A stretch of 64,000 nucleotides of DNA from Thermovirga lienii DSM 17291 (GTDB lineage Bacteria; Synergistota; Synergistia; Synergistales; Thermovirgaceae). A model generated the notes under the pieces. The model had not been told where the DNA came from and ran no database searches. It saw only the letters and a program-made list of their open reading frames with translations. Within the stretch, counting starts at the first letter, position 1. Every line of letters starts with the position of its first letter. Where the stretch lies: positions 496,001 through 560,000 of the forward strand of contig CP003096.1 of NCBI GenBank assembly GCA_000233775.1, given 5' to 3'. Shown in pieces: positions 42,849-52,446 of this stretch. A program made the translations under genes and the position numbers.

Positions 42849-44789
42849 TTAGTCAGACGTTTCCAGCTGCAGGAGTTTATCAGTCAAATCTTCCCATATT
42901 TCGTACAAGGAGGAAAGTTTCTGTTCTATTTCGTTTCTTTCGACCATCAAGGAAGATATTCTTGAAGAGTTGGAAAGGATCTCTTCAGAGCACAAAAGGG
43001 TATCTATCTCATCTTTGCGGCTTTCAAGTAGAGTTATCTCTTCTTCCACGGGATCTATCTTTTTTTGTATGCTTTGCTTTTTGCGATAGAGTTCGTTCCT
43101 TCGTATGGCCTCCAGGCGTTTCTTTTCTGCCCTCGAGGTTGCTTTATCTATTGTAGTGGCAGTTTTTTTGTTCAGCGAAGTGTTTTTTATAAGATCTTTC
43201 CTTTCGCGGGCTTTCTCCAGGAAATAAGTTATGTTGCCCTGATAGTTATGGCACTTTCCGTCTTTTACCTCTATAACTCTGTCAACTATCTCATCCAAGA
43301 ACCATCTGTCGTGGGATATTATGACCACCGTTTGTCGGCAATTTTTGATGGCATCCTGAAGGATCTCTCTAGTAGATATGTCCAGGTGGTTAGTGGGCTC
43401 GTCAAGTATGATGAAATTGGCTTCTCCCAACAGTAGCTTCAAAAGGGCAAGTCGCGATTTCTCCCCTCCAGAGAGGCAAGATATCTTTTTGTCTATCTCT
43501 TCCCCGCTGAAGAGGAAGGCTCCCAGCAGGTTTTTTCTTTCTTGATCTGAAGCTTTTGATGGGGTGCTTCTTATTTCCTCCCATACGGTTTTCTCCGATG
43601 ATAAGTTGGCAGCAGATTCTTGAGAGTAGAAGCCTATCTTGACGTTGTGCCCCCAGTTTACGGACCCTTCAGAAGGGGTTTCTCGCCCGGACATGAGCCG
43701 TGCCAGGGTCGATTTGCCTGCGCCGTTGACTCCCACTACGGCAATTTTCTCTCCCCTCTGGATCTCCAGGTCCACTTCCTCCAAAACGGAAAGAGAGCCG
43801 TATCGCTTGGATACCTTCTCCATTTTCAGCACGTTGAGACCGCTTCTAGGGCATTCTGGGAACTTTATCACCGGACCACTTATTTCCTTTGGCGTCGTTG
43901 CCACGACCAAGTTCTCCAGCCTTTTCAACCTGCTCTGTACCTGGGATGCCTTGGTGGCCTTGTATCTGAATCTGTCGGCGAACGCCAAAATTTGTTGCCT
44001 TTCTCTTTCGATCTTGATCGCTTCTTTTTGTTCCATTGTTTCCTGCTTTGCTTTCTCTTTAACGTAAAAAGAGTAGTTGCCGCTATAGGTTTTGATCTTT
44101 CCGTTGCGCAACTCTGCGGTTTTATTGGTGACAGAATCCAAAAAGTGCCTGTCGTGGGAGATTAGTATTATGGTTCCCTTGAAACTCTCGAGGTGTTGTT
44201 CGACCCACTGGGTGCTCTCTATATCCAGGTGGTTTGTGGGTTCATCTAGCAGGAGGACCTGAGGTTCCTCAAGCAACAGGGAAGCAAGGAGAATTCGCAT
44301 TTTCCATCCTCCTGAGAATTCAAGGCAGCTTCTTTCGTGGTCTTTATCTGTAAATCCCAAGCCCGCTAGAATTTTCAAAGCCTTGGCCTCAAAGGAGTAT
44401 CCTTCCTTGATAGAGAACTCTTCTCGTTTCTTCTCGTAGGCCATCAGCGTGCTTTTGGAGGTATCCCCCTCTGCTATCTTCTCTTCCAGCTGGCGCAGTT
44501 CTTTTTCCAGTCGTTCTATTCCGTGGCGTTTCTTTAGGAACTCCATTATCGTAAGGTCTTCAAGGTCCACAAATTCCTGAGGCAGGTATCCAATAGTCAT
44601 GTTTGGAGACATCTCTATCGTGCCCTTGTCGGGAAAGATGTCGCCTGTGATCATCCTTAGCAGGGTTGTTTTACCTGTCCCATTCTTTCCAATGAGGCCG
44701 AACCTCGAGCCAGGAGGTATGGCCCAGTTGAGATCGCTGTAAAGTTCCTTGCCGCCAAGGCTTAGATATACGGAGTTGAAAGAAATCAT
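42849..44789 (-). CDS. ABC-F family ATPase (ribosome-associated)
   Basis: A 646-residue duplicated ABC ATPase without membrane spans: first Walker A GLIGKNGTGKTT, signature EFSGGWKMRILLA and Walker B QVLLLDEPTNHLD; then a charged P-site-tRNA-interacting linker (about residues 240-300); second Walker A GVNGAGKST and signature CLSGGEKSRLALL; and a C-terminal coiled coil rich in Lys and Glu. ABC-F proteins act on stalled ribosomes, and some protect against antibiotics. The Uup/YdiF-like length and coiled coil suggest a housekeeping factor, but resistance cannot be excluded. Confidence 0.92.
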   Translation of the reverse strand: MISFNSVYLSLGGKELYSDLNWAIPPGSRFGLIGKNGTGKTTLLRMITGDIFPDKGTIEMSPNMTIGYLPQEFVDLEDLTIMEFLKKRHGIERLEKELRQLEEKIAEGDTSKSTLMAYEKKREEFSIKEGYSFEAKALKILAGLGFTDKDHERSCLEFSGGWKMRILLASLLLEEPQVLLLDEPTNHLDIESTQWVEQHLESFKGTIILISHDRHFLDSVTNKTAELRNGKIKTYSGNYSFYVKEKAKQETMEQKEAIKIERERQQILAFADRFRYKATKASQVQSRLKRLENLVVATTPKEISGPVIKFPECPRSGLNVLKMEKVSKRYGSLSVLEEVDLEIQRGEKIAVVGVNGAGKSTLARLMSGRETPSEGSVNWGHNVKIGFYSQESAANLSSEKTVWEEIRSTPSKASDQERKNLLGAFLFSGEEIDKKISCLSGGEKSRLALLKLLLGEANFIILDEPTNHLDISTREILQDAIKNCRQTVVIISHDRWFLDEIVDRVIEVKDGKCHNYQGNITYFLEKARERKDLIKNTSLNKKTATTIDKATSRAEKKRLEAIRRNELYRKKQSIQKKIDPVEEEITLLESRKDEIDTLLCSEEILSNSSRISSLMVERNEIEQKLSSLYEIWEDLTDKLLQLETSD

Positions 44790-44819
44790 TACGCTATCAC
44801 CTTTGCTGTTTGAGGTTGA

Positions 44820-45371
44820 TTATTTCGAAGGACTTTCTATGTACGACCGCACCTCTTCAAGAGGAAGCCTATCTTTGCGGCCTCCCATTGGACCCTTAGG
44901 ATATCCTACAGCTATCATCAAGGTGGGCTTTAGGTTTTTAGGTAGATTGAGTATCTTTACTACGGCTTTCGAGTTGAACCAGCCCAAAAGACAGGTCCCC
45001 AGGTCTTCTTCCGCTGCCGCAAGTTGGAAGTGGTCGCACGCTATCCCAATATCAATCAGGCCAAAGTCCACGCCTTGGAATAGTCCTCCCACCTTTGGGG
45101 CGACTTTCGTGGTCCTTTTGGCAACGACCACGAGGACTGGAGCTTCCTTGGCAAAGGAATTCATGGAATATATGCCAGAGAAGGCCCTCTCTGAAAGTTC
45201 GCTTCTCAGTGGCTCCTTGTCGCATATAAAAAATTGCCAAGGCTGGGCATTGCAGGCAGAAGGGGCAAGCCGTGCCGCCTCTAAACACTTGTCCAGTATG
45301 GTTCTATCCACTGGAGTTGAAAGAAAGGACCTTATGCTTTTACGTTTCAGGACCAAGTCGATAAAACCCAT
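44820..45371 (-). CDS. Nitroreductase-family FMN oxidoreductase
   Basis: A 183-residue protein with nitroreductase features: RKSIRSFLSTPVD at the N-terminus (FMN phosphate binding), AARLAPSACNAQPWQFFI in the middle, and a C-terminal IAVGYPKGPMGGRK. Such proteins are NAD(P)H-dependent flavoproteins reducing nitroaromatics, quinones or flavins. The natural substrate is unknown. ATG 45371 follows GGAGGAAG. It is probably co-transcribed with the downstream ABC-F gene (30-bp gap). Confidence 0.88.
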   Translation of the reverse strand: MGFIDLVLKRKSIRSFLSTPVDRTILDKCLEAARLAPSACNAQPWQFFICDKEPLRSELSERAFSGIYSMNSFAKEAPVLVVVAKRTTKVAPKVGGLFQGVDFGLIDIGIACDHFQLAAAEEDLGTCLLGWFNSKAVVKILNLPKNLKPTLMIAVGYPKGPMGGRKDRLPLEEVRSYIESPSK

Positions 45372-45456
45372 GTTGCTTCCTCCACTTCTTGGAGCTCATA
45401 TTTTGAGGCCTGAAAAGATATAATAACAAAAAGGAACTTGAAGGGAAAGAAAACTT

Positions 45457-46341
45457 ATGAGACGTTACATATTGCCGGGTTCCAAGGATGCCATCTTCGC
45501 AGTGGGTGCTCTTTTAGTTTTAGGCTTGCTCCTTCGAAATGCGGCTTCTGTGATTTTGTTCTTGACCTTGATGCTCATTTTTGGAGGTGCACCTCTAGTT
45601 GCTTTTCTTCTGTCATGTCTAATCGCTTACCCTGCCTCAGGGCAATTGGGCCTAATAGGAGTTTTTGGTGCTGTGGCGTTGATGGTTTTGGCTTTAGAGC
45701 CCCTTAGGGCTTTGTTCCTTGAGGAAATGAAGCGCATCAAAGAGCGCATGGGGATTTTCCTCTACAGAAGGAAACTATACAGGCTGTTGGGGTTGGTTTT
45801 CCCTCTCGTCATATTTCCCGTGTTTGGTCTCTTTTCTTATAGGTACGTCTTGGTGACGATGGCTTCCATATCCCTCGGTTCAGAGCTTCTGAGAAACTAC
45901 AGCTTCCGTTTCAATGAGGCCTTTTGCAGATTTTTCTCAAAGGTAAGCAAAGAGGAGGAAAGTCACTTCGTAACGGGAACAACCATGTACCTGACCGCTG
46001 GAGCTCTTGCTTCCTTTTTCCCCGAGCCGGTTGGCCCTCTTTCCCTTATCATAGTAACCCTTGGAGATGCCTGGGCTGTCATGGTTGGATCCAAATGGGG
46101 AAGAAGAACCATAAGAGGAAAAAAGACCCTTGAAGGCACCGCGGCCTGCTTTTTTGCCTGCATTTTCGCGTCTTTCGCTTTTGGCTCCCTTGAAGTCTTT
46201 GGCGGACTCAGTACGGTGGGGTTGGGTGTGGGCGCTGTAATTTCTTCTTTAGCGGAGCTTTTGACGCCTGGGAGGTATGATAACTTCATCATGACCTTGG
46301 CTGCAGCATTTGGGCTATGGGTTGGTCAATTGTGCTCTTAG
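45457..46341 (+). CDS. Integral membrane CTP-dependent lipid (dolichol/phytol kinase-like) transferase
   Basis: A 294-residue membrane protein with 7-8 helices. The C-terminal half has the cytidylyltransferase/dolichol kinase signature LGDAWAVMVGSKWGRRTIRGKK followed by TLEGTAACFF, and ends with SLAELLTPGRYDNF. This pattern (Asp, Gly, KKTLEG, EL-D) is shared by dolichol kinases, phytol/farnesol kinases and CdsA. The N-terminal helices are unlike CdsA, so polyprenol or prenol phosphorylation is the better guess. Its 3' end overlaps the converging activase gene by 27 bp. Confidence 0.7.
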   Translation: MRRYILPGSKDAIFAVGALLVLGLLLRNAASVILFLTLMLIFGGAPLVAFLLSCLIAYPASGQLGLIGVFGAVALMVLALEPLRALFLEEMKRIKERMGIFLYRRKLYRLLGLVFPLVIFPVFGLFSYRYVLVTMASISLGSELLRNYSFRFNEAFCRFFSKVSKEEESHFVTGTTMYLTAGALASFFPEPVGPLSLIIVTLGDAWAVMVGSKWGRRTIRGKKTLEGTAACFFACIFASFAFGSLEVFGGLSTVGLGVGAVISSLAELLTPGRYDNFIMTLAAAFGLWVGQLCS

Positions 46342-49300
46342 GTAGCAACTTTCCCTAAAGGAGGCTATTTCGGCTTCCAGGTTTGGGTTTGGTGATTCCC
46401 CGAAGAATGCGTTTATTACAGGAATTACTTCTTCCCTGTTTCCTTTTTGAAACTCCTTTATCATCGCCCGAATCTTTGCGCTCGATATTCCCTCTTGCAT
46501 ACACGTAAAGGGCCCTACGTGGAATATACCGCATATGGGAGGTTTATGGCTACTCAGGCGCCCCTTTATAAACTCGTTGAATATGCCTATGGATAGGGCA
46601 GATTCTCCCATGATATCGGAATGATATACCTCTTCTGCTTCTATCCTGGATAGGATCTCCCTTGGAGATGAGAGCACGTGTCTTTCCTTTAAGTAACTTT
46701 GGATAGTCCTTTTGAATTTTCCGTTGGCGAATCTCATGTAGGCTTCTGCTAACAGGTTCAGTGGTTTTCTTCCTTTCTCCCATGCTAGGAACGTTACGTA
46801 TTCCAGCCACTCATGAACGGGGCTTCTCACTAGTTCCAGCCCTTCCTCTTCGAGCCTTTCCACTATGTTTCCTGTGTACGGATCGTGCTGACGCATGTAT
46901 ATCTCTCCCACGTAGAGGACCAAAGGGAAGCGTTCTTTCTGTTTCTTAGGAAACTCCGCCATAGTTTTTGCCGTCTCCATTAGCCACTGGCAAACGTCCT
47001 TGCCTGAAGTTCTTCCCGCTAGGATATCCTTGAGGGAATTAAACCTTTGGAGGCTAAGTTCGTTGAAGGCCTCTCGGTCTTTGGCATATGGACGGAACCT
47101 CAATATGAGATCATCAAATAAGTCAGATACCAGGATCGCATCGTATATATCGGCTGCTAACCGTAATCCATCGAATGGATTGAGGTTCAGGCCCAGTTCG
47201 TCGAAGTCTAAGTATCCCCTTGACGAGCTAGGAGATACTATGGGAATCTCTCCTAAGCCAACTTGCCTGAGTATGAGTTTTAGTACTTCTGAATATTTAC
47301 CAAAGCGGCAGGGACCGCTGGTGGTGGGAAGAAAAATCAGGTATTCATCTTGCACTTTTCGTGGGCCTTTTTCTGCCTCGAGTTTTAAGAGAGTAGCCAT
47401 GATGTCTCCAACGACCCCTCTCAAGGGGAAACAGGTCTCCATGGATATAAACTTACCCGCGGTTTCGAGGGATTCGGGAGTGTTTGTGGGTACTACTGCG
47501 GCTTTGATGCCCCACTTTTCAGCAGCGGCTGCAGCAAGAGAGCTTACCTTCCCCATGTATGGTATAAGCCATGTTCTGTCAGTGCCTTTTGTTACCTTGG
47601 TTCCTTTGAAGGTGAACAAAAGGGAAGTCCTTTGTTTTTGTGACTTTCTGTCGGAGTTGAAGTGAAGGGTAACTACTCTGTGATGAGCTTCGGCTCTAGT
47701 AGAGAAAGGTGCGTTATTTACTTGTGCGTCGGTCATCAAGTGAAGGAAGGGCTTTGAGCTAGCTTTAAATATTTCGCTCTCCATCATGAATTTTATGGAG
47801 TCAGGTCCGCAGGCAAAGTTCATGAGCCTTATAGGGTAGAGATTGTGAGTTTGAGATGTGTAGATGCTCGCTTTAAGTATTTCAGCACTCTGGGCCCAGT
47901 ATTCATTTTCAACCAGCCTGTCTATGTCGATGTCTTTATACTTATGCCTCAGGAAAGGCTGAGGAATGTAATGCATGCCCCTCACTTGGGTGAAAAGGTG
48001 CCCAGAGTTTGATGATGCTTCTGGGTCCAGGAGCACGTAGTCCCTCCCCAACCCTACATATCCCGGTTCTTTATCGCTGGCCAAGGATGAAAGGAATCGG
48101 TCTCCTGCCTTTGCCAGGTCCTCCATGAAGGCTTCGACTTTTTGGTTTGCATAATCTATGGCTTCTTTGATTTGTTTCTCTGAACATGAAAGTCCAATGG
48201 CTTTCATCGCTCGAGCTATTTCTTGAGCTAAGGGACCTTTTTGTCCCAAATGGAGTATGGGCATGACCAACCTGCTTTTGTCGATGCCCAAGGCGTCCTT
48301 CAATACGAAGTTTTCAGCCTCTGTGTATATGCAGAACATCCTTTTGTTTCCTTTTTCGTCGATCTCATCTATGAAAGAGGGCATGAAAAGGTAGTCTATG
48401 CTGGGGTTCATTGCCAGTAGTGCAGCATGTCCTGCGGATATTTTCATTGCGATGCAATATTCCGTTGGGGCAAAGCGGGTTCCAAGCTCGGTGATTTTAT
48501 GGTCCGAAACAGGTGTCAGTACTGGAGTGAAACCCAGCTGCTTCAGCATGGCGGAGAAAAATACGCTTCTTTTGCCAAGCATGAGGCCGCATCGCCTGAT
48601 GCCAATGGTGGGTGAATTTACCTTTTCTTTACCTATGTTTTGGAACAATACACCGTCAAAATGCTTCTCTAGGAGGTTGTGAAAAAGCACCACATAATCT
48701 TTTTTAGGTTTTTCCGAGACGTCGCTATTGCCCCTAGGACAAAAGCCTCCGCTAATGATCTCTTCTCCTGACACTTGGAATATCTTCAGAGTGCAATTTC
48801 GCACTCCGCAGGAACTTTTCCCCCATCTTTCGAGGCATGTTTTTTCTTCATACTTGAAGGTTTCATCTGCCAGGTTCCATCCACGAAAAGCGGAACGAAC
48901 CGGTAGGCCCTTCTCCCTTAGTTTGATAATCTTGTCTCTGACCCATAAAGCTGCACCGTATGCGCCGAAAAGTTCTCTGCCGGGGTATGCATGAATTTCT
49001 TTGCCCGTTACCTGCGCCATGGCGGCTAGAAAGGCCTTGCCCAGGGAAGGGCCGCCTTGGCAGGAGCACTTGTGCCCCACGTGCCTTGAGCCTCCTACGA
49101 ATTTATGGAAGTAACTTTCAGCAGTGGCCCGAACTATAGCTGCGGCTATTTCCTCCTGGGGGAAGTTCTCGGCGATCAAACGTTGTTCTTCTATTTCCAT
49201 GAAAACGCCGCAGGTGGCGTCTATAATTGGGGTTTTGGATGCCGAAAGGGCCTTTTCCTGGAGGGAAGACTTGACGTCCAATCCCAGGATCTCTGCCATG

Positions 49301-50784
49301 TTTTCCAGTGTTTGGCCGGCTCCTGCCTGGCACGAATAGTTCATCTTCGCTTCTTCCACCTCGTCAAGGGGGCCATAGGGTCCCCTTTTGAAGGTGGTGA
49401 ACTTCATGTCTTGTCCACCTATCTCGAAGATCGTGTCTATGTCTTTATCGTGGTGTCGTATCCCTATGGCGTGACAGGTTATCTCGTCCACTGCAGCGTC
49501 GGGAACTTGAAACCCTTCTCTTTCAAATCTATTGCGCGCGGCCCTGCTGGATAGTACGCTCTCAAAAAGTTTCCTGGCCGACCCTGTGGTACATATCCCC
49601 ATCACCTTGTAAAGCTCTTTGTTGCGTGAAAAGTGCTTTATTATCCTTTTGAGGGCCCCTAGGGGATCTCCGTGGGTTGGAAGGTAAAGGCTGTCCAGGA
49701 TTTTGCCATCCTTCAAAGATACCACCACGGCCTTTGTGGTCGTAGAGCCCCCATCTACCCCTATTACCACCTCTGGATCAGATGAAAGAAGTATAGCTTC
49801 TTTTGCTCCATTCCTCGAATCATCGTAAACGTAAACCTTCTCCAAGTAGTCTTTCAATGGTGGGGCGTATTTCCTGTTTCTTTTGGCTTCATAAAGGGCT
49901 CGGTCTATGTCCGTTGAGGTTAGCACGTATAACCTGTTTTTCTCTATGCTCATTGAGGCAGCTCCTATGGCCGCAACTTGCAGATGGTGTTTGCAGGTGG
50001 TTATTCGAAGTCCTGTGATTTTCTCTATCTGGTCGACTATGGGCCTTATCCGCGCTAGTCCGCCCGAGATTATTGTCTTTGCATCCTTTTCTAGCTGGCG
50101 AGGGCCGATTACGTCCTGGGCAAAGTTGAACGCTACTGTTTTGAAAAGCTTTGCTATCAAGGCGGCTTTCGGCATACCTTCGTTTTGGTCATGTATCATA
50201 TCTGACTGGATGACCACCCCACATCGAGCCCTGTAGGGTTTGGCATCAGGGTATGAAGTTGCTTCCTCTACAGCTTCTGCAAATAAAGCTTCTAATGTTT
50301 GATCGTGTTGGTTGGATGAGTTAGCTTTACAGTAGAGGCGTCGTACCTGTTTTTCCACTAAGGTGCCTGATCCTCCACCACACTTGGTGTTGGTGTTGCT
50401 TTCCAATAGGACGGTTTTTCCCATCACTTTCCCGAAACTGAAAAAGTAAGAATCCTTTGCACCAAGGTGAAAAGCATAGCGAGGGTTTTCTTCTAACATG
50501 GAGATACCTTTGGGGATGGTCACACTGTCGTACTCGTAAAATACCTGTGGCGTAGTTTCCGCTATTGTTTTGGCCCCTATGCCAGTTAAAGCTGTGCCTA
50601 CAATTTGGAATTCAGCTTCCAGTGCCCTTATCTGAGGCAAAATAACATTCTTAAGGGTCTCCAAGGGGCGCCCCAAATGGGGATGAGGATTGGAACACCA
50701 CAGGACTTCTTTAGTGTTCAAGTCCAAACCTCCGCAATGGATAGAGGAGGAGCCTACATCAATGCCTATCACAATTTTTTTCAT
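46315..50784 (-). CDS. Giant acyl-CoA dehydratase activase (BadF/HgdC-type ATPase with DUF2229 and HgdB-like region)
   Basis: A 1489-residue protein with two ASKHA ATPase modules and a dehydratase-like tail. Module 1 starts IGIDVGSSSIHCGGLDL. Module 2 starts VIGVDGGSTTTKAVVV (about residue 340) and carries TTGSARK, IFEIGGQDMKF, and the cysteines in NYSCQAGAGQ and DATCGVFME that would hold the dimer-bridging [4Fe-4S] cluster. A Cys-rich CSCQGGPSLGK and a DUF2229 region (GIRRCGLMLG) follow. The tail resembles 2-hydroxyacyl-CoA dehydratase subunits. The activators use ATP to push an electron into radical dehydratases. No separate dehydratase subunits lie nearby. ATG 50784 follows GGAGAGG. Confidence 0.87.
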   Translation of the reverse strand: MKKIVIGIDVGSSSIHCGGLDLNTKEVLWCSNPHPHLGRPLETLKNVILPQIRALEAEFQIVGTALTGIGAKTIAETTPQVFYEYDSVTIPKGISMLEENPRYAFHLGAKDSYFFSFGKVMGKTVLLESNTNTKCGGGSGTLVEKQVRRLYCKANSSNQHDQTLEALFAEAVEEATSYPDAKPYRARCGVVIQSDMIHDQNEGMPKAALIAKLFKTVAFNFAQDVIGPRQLEKDAKTIISGGLARIRPIVDQIEKITGLRITTCKHHLQVAAIGAASMSIEKNRLYVLTSTDIDRALYEAKRNRKYAPPLKDYLEKVYVYDDSRNGAKEAILLSSDPEVVIGVDGGSTTTKAVVVSLKDGKILDSLYLPTHGDPLGALKRIIKHFSRNKELYKVMGICTTGSARKLFESVLSSRAARNRFEREGFQVPDAAVDEITCHAIGIRHHDKDIDTIFEIGGQDMKFTTFKRGPYGPLDEVEEAKMNYSCQAGAGQTLENMAEILGLDVKSSLQEKALSASKTPIIDATCGVFMEIEEQRLIAENFPQEEIAAAIVRATAESYFHKFVGGSRHVGHKCSCQGGPSLGKAFLAAMAQVTGKEIHAYPGRELFGAYGAALWVRDKIIKLREKGLPVRSAFRGWNLADETFKYEEKTCLERWGKSSCGVRNCTLKIFQVSGEEIISGGFCPRGNSDVSEKPKKDYVVLFHNLLEKHFDGVLFQNIGKEKVNSPTIGIRRCGLMLGKRSVFFSAMLKQLGFTPVLTPVSDHKITELGTRFAPTEYCIAMKISAGHAALLAMNPSIDYLFMPSFIDEIDEKGNKRMFCIYTEAENFVLKDALGIDKSRLVMPILHLGQKGPLAQEIARAMKAIGLSCSEKQIKEAIDYANQKVEAFMEDLAKAGDRFLSSLASDKEPGYVGLGRDYVLLDPEASSNSGHLFTQVRGMHYIPQPFLRHKYKDIDIDRLVENEYWAQSAEILKASIYTSQTHNLYPIRLMNFACGPDSIKFMMESEIFKASSKPFLHLMTDAQVNNAPFSTRAEAHHRVVTLHFNSDRKSQKQRTSLLFTFKGTKVTKGTDRTWLIPYMGKVSSLAAAAAEKWGIKAAVVPTNTPESLETAGKFISMETCFPLRGVVGDIMATLLKLEAEKGPRKVQDEYLIFLPTTSGPCRFGKYSEVLKLILRQVGLGEIPIVSPSSSRGYLDFDELGLNLNPFDGLRLAADIYDAILVSDLFDDLILRFRPYAKDREAFNELSLQRFNSLKDILAGRTSGKDVCQWLMETAKTMAEFPKKQKERFPLVLYVGEIYMRQHDPYTGNIVERLEEEGLELVRSPVHEWLEYVTFLAWEKGRKPLNLLAEAYMRFANGKFKRTIQSYLKERHVLSSPREILSRIEAEEVYHSDIMGESALSIGIFNEFIKGRLSSHKPPICGIFHVGPFTCMQEGISSAKIRAMIKEFQKGNREEVIPVINAFFGESPNPNLEAEIASFRESCYLRAQLTNP

Positions 50785-50847
50785 GAGGACCTCTCCTGCA
50801 AATTGCCTTGGAAGACTCTTGTATGTGTTTTATTATATACTGTTTGC

Positions 50848-50864
50848 ATGGTAAGGAATACCAT
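50848..50864. promoter_or_regulatory. Inverted repeat between the activase and aminopeptidase genes
   Basis: ATGGTA and TACCAT flank AGGAA in the 126-bp divergent gap, close to a TATACT box at 50836-50841. It could be an operator; no regulator is known. Confidence 0.3.
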
Positions 50865-50910
50865 AGTTAATTTGTACATAAAAAATTTTTTATGTGGGGG
50901 GGTATTTGAA

Positions 50911-52389
50911 GTGGACATTAAGGCATATATGGGTTCTGCATCTGAATGGTCTGGAGATGCTCTTGCTGTCTTCGTTAGCGAGGAAGACCTCGGGGATTTT
51001 CGGTTCCTTGGAGAAGATATAGCCAACCTAATCAGTTGGAGGGTTTCAGAATCCTCCTTCAAGGCTCAGAAGGATACGACCCTGTGGACATGTCTTTTTG
51101 ACAAAAGGGTGAAACACGTCTTTCTAGTGGGTTTGGGTAAGGAATCTCAATTTCAGTTGGATGACTTTCGGCGGGCGGCAGCTCTGGTAGTAAAGCAGGC
51201 TACCAAGGAGCGCTGCAGGGACGTTCTTATGGTTTCTGCAAGAGACAGCCTGAGGGGCGTCCACCAGGCCATGGTTGAAGGAGCTGTATTGGGAAGTTAT
51301 AAGTTCTCCAAGTATAAAACCAAGAAAGATAACGGCAACGAATGGGAGATAGAGAGAATATATGTGAAGGGTTCGGGGGAATCAGACATAAAGGAAGGGA
51401 CTGTATTTGCCGAGTCCCAAAACTTTGTTAGGGATCTGGTGAATGAACCAGGAAACGTCATAAACCCCGTCTCCCTTGCGGAGAAGGCAAAGAAGATAGG
51501 GGAAGAAGGTAACCTTGAGGTTTACGTGTACGACGAGAATCAGCTTAAGGAAATGGGCATGATGGGCCTTTTGAGCGTTGGCGGGGCGTCCAAAACCCCT
51601 CCAAGGCTGATCCATATGATATATAAACCTCAAAATCCTGTAGAGAAGATAGCCTTTGTTGGTAAAGGCATAACTTTCGACAGTGGGGGGCTCAATATAA
51701 AACCCTCCGATTTTATGAGGACCATGAAGGGAGACAAGGCGGGGGCCTGCAACGTTCTTGGCCTTATGAGGGCTATTGCGAAAATGGACCTGCCCTTTGA
51801 GGTTCATGGCTTCATTGGCGCAGCAGAGAACATGCCTGGAGGCGGAGCTTACAGGCCAGACGACATAATAAGATTGAGAAACGGAAAGACTGTCGAGATT
51901 GATAATACCGACGCGGAAGGTAGAGTTACACTGGCGGACGTTTTGTCCTACGCATCGGAGCAAAATCCTTCCTGCATCATAGACATGGCGACCCTGACCG
52001 GCGCATGTGCCGTAGCTCTAGGAGAGTATACTGCTGGGGTTTTCGCGAACGACGATGAACTGGTTTCGGACTTTTTAGCGACGGCCAAGGAGACGGGGGA
52101 GAGAATGTGGCAGCTGCCCATTGACGATGAGAGGTTGAGGAAGAAGATCAAGTCCCCTGTGGCAGATGTGGTCAACTCCGCGGGACGCTACGGAGGCGCC
52201 ATAACGGCGGCCATGTTCTTGCAGGAATTCGTAGGAGAGGGCATAAAGTGGCTTCATGTGGACATGGCTGGAACGGATAATACCAAGGAGGAATATGGCT
52301 ACTACATTAAGGGGGCCACGGGCTTTGGAGTGAGAACTTGTCTAGCTTGGTTGCGGGAAAAGGAGAGAAAAGGACCAGCCGGCCTATGA
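50911..52389 (+). CDS. pepA: Leucyl aminopeptidase (M17 family)
   Basis: A 492-residue cytosolic aminopeptidase. The catalytic half contains FVGKGITFDSGGLNIKP (metal-binding Lys and Asp), the second metal motif DNTDAEGRVTLADVL, and the catalytic Arg in the same stretch. The N-terminal half is the macro-like hexamerisation domain. M17 enzymes need two divalent metals and free amino acids from peptides, fitting a peptide-fermenting life. GTG 50911 is chosen after the G-rich ribosome site at 50894-50902; the open frame further upstream lies within the activase leader. Confidence 0.92.
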   Translation: MDIKAYMGSASEWSGDALAVFVSEEDLGDFRFLGEDIANLISWRVSESSFKAQKDTTLWTCLFDKRVKHVFLVGLGKESQFQLDDFRRAAALVVKQATKERCRDVLMVSARDSLRGVHQAMVEGAVLGSYKFSKYKTKKDNGNEWEIERIYVKGSGESDIKEGTVFAESQNFVRDLVNEPGNVINPVSLAEKAKKIGEEGNLEVYVYDENQLKEMGMMGLLSVGGASKTPPRLIHMIYKPQNPVEKIAFVGKGITFDSGGLNIKPSDFMRTMKGDKAGACNVLGLMRAIAKMDLPFEVHGFIGAAENMPGGGAYRPDDIIRLRNGKTVEIDNTDAEGRVTLADVLSYASEQNPSCIIDMATLTGACAVALGEYTAGVFANDDELVSDFLATAKETGERMWQLPIDDERLRKKIKSPVADVVNSAGRYGGAITAAMFLQEFVGEGIKWLHVDMAGTDNTKEEYGYYIKGATGFGVRTCLAWLREKERKGPAGL

Positions 52390-52446
52390 GCAGTAATGTA
52401 GTATAATAAACAGGTAGCGAGGTTTAGGTGTGCTGGTGGAGGTGAG

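Noticed and set aside
47000-47665. A 221-residue plus-strand frame within the activase gene
   Set aside because: It is complementary to conserved activase sequence and serine-rich, with no start signals; it is a shadow frame.
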